From: Acidiferrobacterales bacterium
GTDB lineage: Bacteria; Pseudomonadota; Gammaproteobacteria; Acidiferrobacterales; Sulfurifustaceae
DNA: 40,262 bases
Direction: 5' to 3'
Assembly (NCBI GenBank): GCA_919902925.1
Contig: CAKKRZ010000107.1
Coordinates: 1 to 40,262 of the forward strand
Positions within the stretch are counted from its first letter, which is position 1. Each line of letters starts with the position of its first letter. The notes below the pieces were generated by a model, which saw only the letters and a list, made by a program, of their open reading frames with translations, searched no databases and was not told where the DNA came from. A program made the position numbers and the translations under genes. Below, piece after piece: positions 24,771 to 32,973 of this stretch.

Positions 24771-25754
24771 ATGAGTTTCATCGCCAAGGCCCGCCAACGG
24801 TTTCGGGACCTCGTCTCGCCGCGCCCGGCCGAAGGCATTGTCCTCGCGCTCGGTGGCGGCGGCGCGGCCGGTCTGGCCCACATCGGTGTGCTGGAAGTAT
24901 TGGCCGAAAATGGTATTGCCGTCAGGGCCGTGGTCGGCACCAGCATCGGCGCCGAGATCGGTGCCTTCCTGGCCGCGGGCAAGTCACCATCCGAAATCGC
25001 GGCGATCGCACGCCGTTTCGACTGGATGCGCACGCTGCGGTTATTCATGCCCGATTTTCCCGCCGGCGGAGTCAGCTCCGGTTCGCAGATCGTCCGGTTT
25101 CTCCGTGAAGAGCTCGGCGATCGGCGCATCGAGGAACTCGCCATGGGCTACCTGGCAATCGCGGCAGATGTCGAGTCCGGCGCCATGGTCATCATCGACC
25201 GCGGCAGTCTCATCGAGGCGGTGCGTGCCAGTATTTCACTGCCCGGCCTGATGACGCCGCAGCGCATCGGCGAAAAATATTTTTTCGACGGCGGAGTACT
25301 CAACCCGGTGCCGTTTGACGTGGCGCGCGAGCACTTCGGCGGGCCGGTGGTGGCGGTGGCCGTTCACCCCGGCGTCCAGCCCATGCCGGCGCAGCCCGCC
25401 GAGGGGAAAAGCGAGTGGCCCCGGCGCATGCGTGAACTGCTGGAGCAATCGTGGATGCCGAAGGCACCGGCGCTTCGCGAGTGGCTCGAACAGCACGAGA
25501 GCAATCGGAAGAAGATCCGGAAAGCACAATCACCCTGGAGTACGCGCCGGATGCTGGATCGCGCGCACAACCTGATGTTGAATGAGCTGGTGGAATTGCG
25601 CGCCAGGCTCTCGCCCCCCGATCTGATGATTGCACCGGCGGTGGCCGACATCGGCGTCCTCGAATTCTACCGGGCGGATGACGCCATCGCCGCCGGCCGC
25701 CGGGCCGCGCAAGAACAACTGACCCAGCTGCGGCGATTGGCAGGACGTTCGTAG
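24771..25754 (+). CDS. Patatin-like phospholipase (RssA type)
   Basis: A 327-residue patatin-family lipid acyl hydrolase. GGGGAAGLAHIG is the oxyanion loop, S58 in GTSIG the nucleophile and D173 in FFDGGV the second member of the Ser-Asp dyad. The N-terminus has no signal peptide, so it acts in the cytoplasm or at the inner membrane. The C-terminal 100 residues are charged and helical. Relatives include E. coli RssA; the physiological lipid is unknown. It is on the same strand as panD and may be read through from it. Confidence 0.9.
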   Translation: MSFIAKARQRFRDLVSPRPAEGIVLALGGGGAAGLAHIGVLEVLAENGIAVRAVVGTSIGAEIGAFLAAGKSPSEIAAIARRFDWMRTLRLFMPDFPAGGVSSGSQIVRFLREELGDRRIEELAMGYLAIAADVESGAMVIIDRGSLIEAVRASISLPGLMTPQRIGEKYFFDGGVLNPVPFDVAREHFGGPVVAVAVHPGVQPMPAQPAEGKSEWPRRMRELLEQSWMPKAPALREWLEQHESNRKKIRKAQSPWSTRRMLDRAHNLMLNELVELRARLSPPDLMIAPAVADIGVLEFYRADDAIAAGRRAAQEQLTQLRRLAGRS

Positions 25755-25778
25755 GCAGCGGGAACATCGCGCGGACGT

Positions 25779-25865
25779 TGGTGCCGAAGGTCGGAATCGA
25801 ACCGACATGGTGTTGCCACCACCAGATTTTGAGTCTGGCGCGTCTACCAGTTTCGCCACTTCGGC
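25779..25865 (-). tRNA. tRNA-Leu (anticodon CAA)
   Basis: An 87-base class II tRNA on the minus strand. The acceptor stem is GCCGAAG/CTTCGGC, the anticodon arm CCAGA-CTCAAAA-TCTGG, the variable arm is long (TGGTGGCAACACCA), the T loop is GTTCGATTC, and CCA is encoded. The anticodon CAA reads UUG. A TTGATA motif upstream on the minus strand might serve as the -35. Confidence 0.97.
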
Positions 25866-25951
25866 TGAGGACAGGCTGCCCCAATCGGTTATGATCGGGA
25901 GGTCGGAAAGTATATCAACTCCAAAACCGGACGTCCCAACCATCACCGCCC

Positions 25952-26956
25952 ATGCAAGTTCTGGCAGGAGACATCGGTGGCACGAACACCCGGCTCTGCA
26001 TTACCGAGACGGATGGCCGGCACCATCAGACCTATATCGAGTGTCGCTACGCCAGCGGCGACCATGCGGATCTGGCCGCTATCATTCGTCGCTTCATTGC
26101 CGATGTCGGCAGCCATATCCGTGAAATGCCCGGACTGGCTTGTTTCGCCGTGGCCGGACCGGTTGAGGTGACACCCGCCGGTGAAACGGCGCGCATTACC
26201 AACCTGCCCTGGGTCGTCTCCAGCCAGGTGCTCTCCAAAGAGTTCGGTTTTCGACATGTCCGGGTGATCAATGATTTCCAGGCGGTGGGCTACGGCATCG
26301 AGGGCCTGGGCTCGGGTGGTCTGGCCGCGCTGCAGGAGGGCACGGCGGTGGCGGGTGGGCCACGCGCGGTGCTCGGCGCCGGCACCGGTCTCGGCCAGAC
26401 GGTGTTGGTATGGCAGGGCGATCATTACGAGGCGCTGCCGACCGAGGGCGGACATGTCAGTTTTGCGCCAACCAGTCCACTGCAGGATGAATTGCTGACG
26501 TTTCTGCGTGCCCGGCATGGACGGGTGTCCTGCGAACGGTTGATCTCCGGTCCCGGACTGGTCGCGATCTATGAGTTTCTGCGTAGTCGGGACGAGATGG
26601 CGGAATCGCCGGCGGTGGCCGGGTCGTTGCGTGCGGGTGACCCGGGCGCTGCCATCAGCACAGCGGCGCTTGAAAAGAACGATGCCCTCGCCAATGCGGC
26701 GCTAAACCTGTTTATCGAAATTTATGGTGCCCACGCCGGCGACCTGGCATTGACGATCGGGGCCAGCGGCGGCGTCTATATAGCCGGCGGCATCGCGGCC
26801 AAGATTCTTCCGCGGTTGCGAGAGGGGATTTTCACGCGCGCCTTTAACGACAAGGGCCGCATGCGCCGGCTGACCGAGGCAATGCCGGTGTCCGTGGTGA
26901 CGGCCGATACCGTGGGTCTTATCGGTGCGGCGCTGGCGGCGGCGCGGGTGAATTGA
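25952..26956 (+). CDS. glk: Glucokinase
   Basis: A 334-residue ATP-dependent glucokinase of the bacterial Glk (ROK-related) family. LAGDIGGTNTRL is the phosphate-binding motif, NDFQAVGYGIE carries the catalytic aspartate, LGAGTGLGQTVLV binds adenosine, and LPTEGGHVSFAP and GGVYIAGGI complete the pattern. It makes glucose 6-phosphate, the substrate of the nearby Pgi, and so links free glucose released from glycogen to glycolysis. It is convergent with the GH57 gene, with only three bases between the stops. Confidence 0.95.
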   Translation: MQVLAGDIGGTNTRLCITETDGRHHQTYIECRYASGDHADLAAIIRRFIADVGSHIREMPGLACFAVAGPVEVTPAGETARITNLPWVVSSQVLSKEFGFRHVRVINDFQAVGYGIEGLGSGGLAALQEGTAVAGGPRAVLGAGTGLGQTVLVWQGDHYEALPTEGGHVSFAPTSPLQDELLTFLRARHGRVSCERLISGPGLVAIYEFLRSRDEMAESPAVAGSLRAGDPGAAISTAALEKNDALANAALNLFIEIYGAHAGDLALTIGASGGVYIAGGIAAKILPRLREGIFTRAFNDKGRMRRLTEAMPVSVVTADTVGLIGAALAAARVN

Positions 26957-26959
26957 TCC

Positions 26960-28555
26960 CTACAACCGGGGACTCCGCTGGAAGATGCGGTAATCCATGT
27001 CCGGGAACAGGCTGTCGCGGTCTGAAACTTCACGCAGATAGGGCTCATCGTAGTGATGGTGTTCGGCCATGTCGGCGAGCCGCTGAAAGCGGTGCAGGTG
27101 GGTCTTCTGCCGGCGCACGGCGTATTCGACGGCGGTGCCGGTTTTCATGATGAAGGCCCAGTCGCTGGACTGCGCCAGCAGCAGCTCGCGCGCGGCCTGG
27201 TCAAGCGCCCAGCGGCGCTGCCCGTCGGCGTCGGGAAAGCGTTGGACCAAGGCACTCAGGCGCTCGGCGGCCGCATGCAACAGCGGGTAGATCCATTCGT
27301 TGCTGCCGTTCAGCCAGACCTCGTGGAAGCCACCGGCACCCCAGGAACACTCGGGCGGCGCGGCTGGCTGCAGATCGCCGTGGCGGTCGAGATACTCGGC
27401 CGGCGTGATGGCCACGATGTCGTGCTGGTCGCAGGCCATCTTGCGCATCAGGAAATCGATCCACTGCGGTCCTTCGAACCACCAGTGCCCGAACAGTTCG
27501 GCATCATAGGGGGCGAGCACGACCGGCGGCCGGTCGAAGAACGATGACAGCCACTGAATCTGCTGCTGGCGGTTGGAGAGAAAATGACCGGCGTGTTCGG
27601 CGGCGCGTTCGCGTGCCCAGCCCGGGTGGTAGGGTTCCTTCCAGTCGGTCTTGCCGGTGATGCGGTGATACTTGAGTCCGGTGAAGGTCGGGATGCTGGC
27701 CGGCAGCAGCCGCTGGATATGCGGCTCGCGCACATCGAAACCGGCGTCACGATAGAACTCGCGGTACAGCGGATCGCCCGGGTAGCCATCCTCGGCGGAC
27801 CATACCTGCTTGCTCGATTCGTAATCGCGGCCGAAGGCGGCGGGTCCGGCGGGTGTGCGGATCGGACGGTGCACGCCGTATCGGGGGCGCGGCTCGGCAT
27901 TGAGCAGGCCGTGCGAGTCGAGGACAAAGAAATCGATGCCGAACTCGGCCAGCAAGCGGTCCACACCCGGGGTGTAGCCGCACTCCGGCAGCCAGATACC
28001 CCGCGGCCGGCGGCCGAGGATGCGCTGGTGTGTGCGCACCGCCATCGACAGTTGCGCGTAGAGACTCTCTTCGTTGACGGCGAGCAGAGGGAAATAGCCG
28101 TGCGTCGCACCGCAGGTGATGATTTCAAGGTGCCCGGCTTCCATGAGTCGTCGGAAGGCCTGGGTCACATCGCCGCGGTCTTCCTCCACAAACCGCTGCC
28201 GCAGCCGGTGGAACCGATGACGGTAGAAATCGACCACCGGGCGAAAGTTTGAATCGCGTTCAGTTCGTCGGGCCTCGATCTCCAGCGCTTCCAGGCGCTC
28301 TTCAAGGTAGCGGGTGTAGCGCGCCGTCAGCAGCGGGTCGGTCATCATCGACAGCAGTGTCGGCGTGAGCGACATAGTCACGCGGAAGAAGATGCCGTCG
28401 CGTACCAGCCCTTCGAAAACGTCGAGCAGCGGCAGATAAGTCTCGGTCAGCGCCTCGTAGTACCAGTCTTCTTCCAAAAACCGGTCGTGTTCCGGATGGC
28501 GCACGAACGGAAGATGGGCGTGCAGGACAAGGGCGAAGTAACCTTTGGGAGCCAC
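26960..28555 (-). CDS. GH57 1,4-alpha-glucan branching enzyme
   Basis: A 531-residue glycoside hydrolase family 57 enzyme of the branching-enzyme subfamily. LHAHLPFVRH (11-20) is region 1, THGYFPLL (151-158) region 2, nucleophile E191 lies in WLPECGYTPG, acid/base D351 in APYDAELFGHWW, and the C-terminal WGAGGFHEVWL is region 5. The positions agree well with characterised GH57 branching enzymes (E184/D353 in Thermus). It would introduce alpha-1,6 branches into glycogen and replace GlgB, which is not seen here. It follows the DUF4912 gene on the same strand after 45 bases. Confidence 0.9.
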   Translation of the reverse strand: MAPKGYFALVLHAHLPFVRHPEHDRFLEEDWYYEALTETYLPLLDVFEGLVRDGIFFRVTMSLTPTLLSMMTDPLLTARYTRYLEERLEALEIEARRTERDSNFRPVVDFYRHRFHRLRQRFVEEDRGDVTQAFRRLMEAGHLEIITCGATHGYFPLLAVNEESLYAQLSMAVRTHQRILGRRPRGIWLPECGYTPGVDRLLAEFGIDFFVLDSHGLLNAEPRPRYGVHRPIRTPAGPAAFGRDYESSKQVWSAEDGYPGDPLYREFYRDAGFDVREPHIQRLLPASIPTFTGLKYHRITGKTDWKEPYHPGWARERAAEHAGHFLSNRQQQIQWLSSFFDRPPVVLAPYDAELFGHWWFEGPQWIDFLMRKMACDQHDIVAITPAEYLDRHGDLQPAAPPECSWGAGGFHEVWLNGSNEWIYPLLHAAAERLSALVQRFPDADGQRRWALDQAARELLLAQSSDWAFIMKTGTAVEYAVRRQKTHLHRFQRLADMAEHHHYDEPYLREVSDRDSLFPDMDYRIFQRSPRL

Positions 28556-28600
28556 GACGGACAGCGGGGAGATGGCGTGTGTCGATCCCGGAGGACCGGC

Positions 28601-29452
28601 TCAGCCTTTACGACGGGAGAAGGTCGTGCTGTCGCCCGCTCCGCCGGGACTGCTGGCTGATCCAGGCCAGGCCAGCCGGCCAAGGCGCAATACGCCGCCG
28701 GCGCGCAGGTACATCTCGCGAAAACGGTCGTCATCGATCCACCAGCGACGGTCGATTTCGGCGGAGGCGAACAATCGCGGCGCGCGGGCGATGCCGCGGC
28801 GGATGGCGGTGACGAAGTTTTTGTCACGGTACGAGCCGAGGTGCAGGTAGTAATCACCGCTCGACACCGAGTCGGGTACGTGGAAGTACCAGTGTCCGCG
28901 TGCCGATGACAGGCCGATCTCCTCGACGATCTCGACGCCCTCGGCCGCCAGCCGACCCAGACGCAGACGCAATTCGCCGAGCGGCGCCGGCAGGGGCGGG
29001 GGCAACGCCCAATAGGCGTGCAACAAACCCGGTTTCTGCGGCAGCAAACAGATGACCGGTTCGGAAGCGGAGGGCAGGTGTTCGAGATTCTCGCCAAGGT
29101 CGGCGGCGAAGGACTGCTGAAATGGAAACTGGCCGGGCGGGATCAGTGCGTACTTGCTGCTCTCGACGCGTTGTTCCGCGGGTGCGTCATCGACGGTGGT
29201 CGATGGTCGCGTGGAGACGGCCGCCGCCGGTTTGTTGGTGATCTCGCGCTTGAGGGCGCTGCCGGAGGGTTTTTTGGCTGGACCGGCGGTTTTCTGTTTT
29301 TTGCCGGGCATGGCAGAGGCGGCGGGTTTATCATCCGCTGGCAGCAGGCGAAGCAGTTCGGGCTTGCGCATTTTCGAATACCCGCTCAGCCCGCGACGAC
29401 GGGCCAGCTGGCGCAACTCCTCGACAGTCCTGGTTTCCGGTTTATCTTTCAT
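28601..29452 (-). CDS. DUF4912 protein with N-terminal SAP/Rho-N-like domain
   Basis: A 283-residue protein. Residues about 8-35 (TVEELRQLARRRGLSGYSKMRKPELLRLL, given here in words as a SAP/Rho-N-like helix-extended loop) may bind nucleic acid. A basic Lys/Pro/Ala linker follows (about 38-95). The C-terminal part from about residue 135 (LLHAYWALPPP, GHWYFHVPDS, DYYLHLGSYRDKNF) matches DUF4912, which resembles carbohydrate-binding beta-sandwich modules. DUF4912 genes often stand beside GH57 enzymes, as here. The ATG at 29452 is chosen because the SAP-like region starts there. An FNR-type site lies 82 bases upstream. Confidence 0.8.
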   Translation of the reverse strand: MKDKPETRTVEELRQLARRRGLSGYSKMRKPELLRLLPADDKPAASAMPGKKQKTAGPAKKPSGSALKREITNKPAAAVSTRPSTTVDDAPAEQRVESSKYALIPPGQFPFQQSFAADLGENLEHLPSASEPVICLLPQKPGLLHAYWALPPPLPAPLGELRLRLGRLAAEGVEIVEEIGLSSARGHWYFHVPDSVSSGDYYLHLGSYRDKNFVTAIRRGIARAPRLFASAEIDRRWWIDDDRFREMYLRAGGVLRLGRLAWPGSASSPGGAGDSTTFSRRKG

Positions 29453-29533
29453 GATGCTGGTCCCTGTCGTTGGCGCACTCCAGCTTGCATCGTTCCACTT
29501 TGGGCCGGTGCTGTCAAAAATGATCCCGGAAAA

Positions 29534-29547
29534 TTGATCCCGGTCAA
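29534..29547. promoter_or_regulatory. FNR/Anr-type site between DUF4912 and hibernation factor
   Basis: TTGATCCCGGTCAA matches TTGAT-N4-ATCAA at nine of ten positions. The 215-base spacer is divergent. On the plus strand the position expected for a class II -10 holds only a weak CAAATT (29570-29575), and the minus strand shows none, so direction is uncertain. Confidence 0.5.
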
Positions 29548-29667
29548 ATGACCGATTCGCGCGCTGTGACAAATTCATGGGACCGGGAGAGCCAAAAGAG
29601 AAATTGGCTGGAAGGCAGGAAATAATGCACCCGGAACACGACGCGGACTACTAACCAGGAGAGAATC

Positions 29668-30015
29668 ATGACCATCCCTCTGCAAATCACCTTTCGTGAC
29701 ATGCCGTCCTCCGAGGCCGTCGAGCAGCGGATTCGCGAGAAAGCGGCGAAATTTGAACGCTTCAGCGACCGCATGCTGGGCTGTCACGTGGTGGTGGAGA
29801 TGCCGCAACGGCACAAGCACCAGGGAAAGCTGCACAGCGTGCGCATCGATCTGACAGTCCCGGGGAAGGAGCTGGCCGTCAACCGGGTCGAGCACGAAGA
29901 CGTCTACGTCGCAATCCGCGACGCCTTCAACGCCGCGCAGCGGCAGCTCGAGTCGTTCGTCGAACGCCAGCGCGGTGACGTGAAGACCCACGGGTCTTCA
30001 CGGGTGGGTTCCTGA
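29668..30015 (+). CDS. Ribosome-hibernation factor, HPF/RaiA family
   Basis: A 115-residue protein of the HPF/YfiA (ribosome-associated sigma-54 modulation) family. PLQITFRDMPSSEAVEQRI opens the fold, LGCHVVVEMPQRHKHQGK and HEDVYVAIRDAFNAAQRQLE complete it. Such factors bind the 30S decoding centre and silence or dimerise ribosomes in starvation. It is not beside rpoN, where hpf often lies, but within the glycogen locus and behind an FNR-type site. The ATG follows AGGAGA. The last 89 bases overlap the 3' end of glgA on the other strand. Confidence 0.9.
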   Translation: MTIPLQITFRDMPSSEAVEQRIREKAAKFERFSDRMLGCHVVVEMPQRHKHQGKLHSVRIDLTVPGKELAVNRVEHEDVYVAIRDAFNAAQRQLESFVERQRGDVKTHGSSRVGS

Positions 30016-31462
30016 CCGGCGTCGGGCGCAAGCCGGCGTAGAGCCCGGCATACTTCGCGGCACTGCGCGACCAGCTGAAATCCTGGCGCATCCCCGAGCG
30101 TTGCAGGGCGGCCCAGCGCGTCGGTTGCCGGTACAGCGCGAGTGCGCGATCGATGGCGGCGAGCAAGGCGGCGGGCGTTTCCTGGCTGAAGACAAATCCG
30201 TTCGGTTTTAGCACCGGCGTCGGGTGATCGATATCCGATACGGTGTCGGACAGACCGCCGACACGATGCACGACCGGCACTGTCCCGTAGTGCAGGCTGT
30301 AGAGCTGGTTCAGCCCACAGGGCTCGAAGCGCGAAGGCATGAGAAACAGATCGGCGCCGGCCTCGATGCGATGGGCGAGTCCCTCGTCGTAGCCGATTCG
30401 TACCGCCAGCCAGTCACGGTAGACCGCTGCCACCCGACGCAGGGCGGTTTCATATTCCCGTTCACCATTGCCGAGGATGGCCAGTTGCACGCCGCGACGC
30501 GCGAGCGCCGGCAGCAGTTCCAGCACCAGATCGATTCCCTTCTGCCAGACCAGCCGCCCCACCAGCGCGAGCAGGGGCTGTGGCGATGGCGGCAGGCCCA
30601 GCTCGTTTTGCAACGCCGGTTTGTTGGGCCCCTTGGCCCCGAGCTTCGCGGCGCTGTAGCGACTGACGAGGTGCGGATCGCGTGCGGGATTCCATTCGCG
30701 CCTGTCGATGCCGTTCAGGATGCCGTGCAGGGCATCGCGACGCCAGTGCAACAGCCCGTCGAGGCCGTGCCCGAAACGCGGCGTCTGGATTTCGCGCGCG
30801 TAGTTCGGACTCACGGTGGTCAACCGGTCGGCGTAGACCAGACCGCCCTTGATGAAGGACATCTGGCCGTGGAACTCCAGCGCCTCGAAACTCCACAGCG
30901 ACGGGTCGAGCCGCAGCGCGTCGAACGTGGCACGCGGAAAGATGCCCTGGTAGGCCAGGTTATGAATGGTGAAGACGGTTGCCGGGCGGGCGGGATCGGA
31001 TGCCAGCAGGGCCGGGACCAGGCCGGTTTGCCAGTCGTGGGCGTGCACGATGTCCGGACGCCAGCGCTGGCGGGTCCAACCGAGCGCCAGGGCCACGGCG
31101 GCGCGTGCGAACAAGGCGAAGCGCTCGGCGTTGTCCGGCCAGGGTTGTCCGTCGGCCGCGTGGTAGGGGTTGCCGGCGCGATTGAAGGCCGGCGGACAGT
31201 CGACCAGCCACAGCTTGACGCGCGTGCCGGGCAGTCGTCCTTCGAGCAGGCGGACGGTGGGATGAAAGTAGGGTCGCAAATCGATCGTATCGACCGGCTT
31301 GAGCGGACCGGCCTGCGCCAGTGCGGCTGGATAGGCCGGCAACAGCAGACGCACATCCATGCCGGTGGCCAGCAGCGCCGGTGGCAGACTGCCGCAGACG
31401 TCGCCGAGCCCGCCGGTCTTGATGAGCGGATAGGCCTCGCTGGCGACAAACAGGACCTTCAT
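29927..31462 (-). CDS. glgA: Glycogen synthase GlgA
   Basis: A 511-residue GT5 glycogen synthase that transfers glucose from ADP-glucose. KTGGLGDV (residues 15-22) is the ADP-glucose site, DWQTGLVPALL and NGIDRREWNP are conserved, and SRFEPCGLNQLY holds the catalytic glutamate region. The final 30 residues (Arg-rich, antisense to the hibernation factor) exceed the family length and are probably run-on. It follows pgi by 33 bases on the same strand. Its ADP-glucose comes from GlgC, transcribed divergently. Confidence 0.95.
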   Translation of the reverse strand: MKVLFVASEAYPLIKTGGLGDVCGSLPPALLATGMDVRLLLPAYPAALAQAGPLKPVDTIDLRPYFHPTVRLLEGRLPGTRVKLWLVDCPPAFNRAGNPYHAADGQPWPDNAERFALFARAAVALALGWTRQRWRPDIVHAHDWQTGLVPALLASDPARPATVFTIHNLAYQGIFPRATFDALRLDPSLWSFEALEFHGQMSFIKGGLVYADRLTTVSPNYAREIQTPRFGHGLDGLLHWRRDALHGILNGIDRREWNPARDPHLVSRYSAAKLGAKGPNKPALQNELGLPPSPQPLLALVGRLVWQKGIDLVLELLPALARRGVQLAILGNGEREYETALRRVAAVYRDWLAVRIGYDEGLAHRIEAGADLFLMPSRFEPCGLNQLYSLHYGTVPVVHRVGGLSDTVSDIDHPTPVLKPNGFVFSQETPAALLAAIDRALALYRQPTRWAALQRSGMRQDFSWSRSAAKYAGLYAGLRPTPVRNPPVKTRGSSRHRAGVRRTTRAAAARR

Positions 31463-31495
31463 GCGAACGTCCCCCGGTAGCGCGGTGGCGCTGGC

Positions 31496-32833
31496 TCAGG
31501 TCTGGAAACGTTTGAGGTAATCGCGGGCGAGAACCTTGCCTTCCTCAACCGCCGGCTGATCGAAGGGATCGACGCCGAGCAGCTCGGCCACCACCACCGT
31601 CTCCATTTCCAGCAGCACGATCAGTTCACCGAGGGCCTGGGCATCGTCCGGCAGCAACGACAGGGTGCGATGCGGGCGGCCGTGGCGCGTCAGGGTGGTG
31701 CGGATGGCCTCGAACTCGGCGGCAAACAGTTCGCCCATGGTGTGTCCGGCCAGGATCGCGACCTCCGGAATATCCATGAAGCGCTCGGGGATGCGCGTGC
31801 CGCTCTTCGCCAGCGACGGGCTGGTCAGGAACGTGAACTGCTTGTCGTCCGGGCCAGCGAGGTAGAGCTGCAGCTGCGAGTGCTGGTCGGTCACACCGTG
31901 TGCCAGGACGGGCGTGAGGCCGTGGGCCTTGCCGTGCTGATCGCGTTTGCCGAGCGATTCCGCCCACAACTGCCGATACCAGCGCAGCTCCGGTCGCAGC
32001 CGGTCGCAGTAGGTCATCTGTACGCAGATCGTGCGCCCACGCTCGCCGTGCAGGTGTTGGGCGGCGCCGTTCCAGAAGGCCGGGTTGGTTTCGAGGTCGC
32101 GGTTCTGGCAGCGATCCGCCATGCGCCGTGCACCGGTCAGCACGGCGTCGATATCGACGCCGGCGATGGCCGCCGGCAACAGCCCGACGATCGACAGCAC
32201 CGAGAAGCGTCCGCCCACGGGCGGGTGTTCCAGAATCTCCAGGCCGAGGCGCTCGGCGATCTTGTACAACGGGCCCGCGCGGTTCTCGGTGATGACCTTG
32301 ATGTGATCGCGCAGTCCCTCGGTGCCGATCTGTTTCTCCAGCATCGGCAACACGCTCATCAGCTGGCAGAGGGTCTCGGCGGTGGCGCCCGACTTGGAGA
32401 TAACCAGCAGGCAGGCCCGGCTCCAATCGACCTCGGCCATGTCTTTCAGACTGGCGGGGTCGATGTTGTCGAAGAACCGCACCGGTTGCCGCCCCGCGTC
32501 CCGCGCCAGGATGCTGACCAGCATCTCGCCACCCAGCGAGGAACCACCAATACCGAATACAACCGTCTGGTCGAAGCGTTTGGCAATGTCATCGCCGAGC
32601 CGTTGAATCGCGCGGCTGTCGGTGGTGTAAGGCAGGGACAGGAAGTTGCCGGCGGTCTGTCGCCATTCCGGCAGCCGATCGAGCAGGGGCTGCAGGCGCG
32701 AAGCCAGCGCACGAACGGCGGCAGGATCAATACCTTTTTCGCCCAGCGTCGGCGCGAACAGCGTGTCCGCGTCGATGCGCAAGCGACTGACCGTACTGGC
32801 CGCGTCGCGGGAGGGTGTCTGTGTGGTGGCCAT
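31496..32833 (-). CDS. pgi: Glucose-6-phosphate isomerase
   Basis: A 445-residue phosphoglucose isomerase of the shorter bacterial type. FGIGGSSLGGEML and LLVISKSGATAETL bind the sugar phosphate, and ENRAGPLY and PPVGGRFSVLS are family motifs. It interconverts glucose 6-phosphate and fructose 6-phosphate and so feeds gluconeogenic carbon to glycogen. The ATG at 32833 (MATTQTPSRD) is preferred over an upstream in-frame TTG-type start. It lacks a clear ribosome site; if the FNR-type promoter upstream is used, its leader would be about eight bases. Confidence 0.94.
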   Translation of the reverse strand: MATTQTPSRDAASTVSRLRIDADTLFAPTLGEKGIDPAAVRALASRLQPLLDRLPEWRQTAGNFLSLPYTTDSRAIQRLGDDIAKRFDQTVVFGIGGSSLGGEMLVSILARDAGRQPVRFFDNIDPASLKDMAEVDWSRACLLVISKSGATAETLCQLMSVLPMLEKQIGTEGLRDHIKVITENRAGPLYKIAERLGLEILEHPPVGGRFSVLSIVGLLPAAIAGVDIDAVLTGARRMADRCQNRDLETNPAFWNGAAQHLHGERGRTICVQMTYCDRLRPELRWYRQLWAESLGKRDQHGKAHGLTPVLAHGVTDQHSQLQLYLAGPDDKQFTFLTSPSLAKSGTRIPERFMDIPEVAILAGHTMGELFAAEFEAIRTTLTRHGRPHRTLSLLPDDAQALGELIVLLEMETVVVAELLGVDPFDQPAVEEGKVLARDYLKRFQT

Positions 32834-32874
32834 GTGAAACGATTTGAATACTAACAAAAAAATGTTGCACTTTC

Positions 32875-32888
32875 TTGATGGGGGTCAA
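32875..32888. promoter_or_regulatory. FNR/Anr-type site between pgi-glgA and glgC
   Basis: TTGATGGGGGTCAA matches TTGAT-N4-ATCAA at nine of ten positions. On the minus strand TAGTAT (32848-32853) is centred 31 bases from the site, the class II geometry and the same -10 hexamer as at ubiU, so pgi-glgA is the likelier target. On the plus strand TATAGT (32923-32928) is a separate candidate -10 for glgC, 44 bases from the site centre. Confidence 0.6.
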
Positions 32889-32973
32889 GGCATGAAGGTC
32901 GCCGGGCAGGCAATTTCAAGCGTATAGTGATCGTTACCGGACAAGGATGTTCGCCGCCAGGGAGAGAGACAGG

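Noticed and set aside
30224-31480. 418-codon plus-strand frame opposite glgA
   Set aside because: It is a shadow of glgA codon bias; glgA catalytic motifs lie on the minus strand.
31670-32854. 394-codon plus-strand frame opposite pgi
   Set aside because: It is antisense to conserved Pgi motifs and has no independent support.
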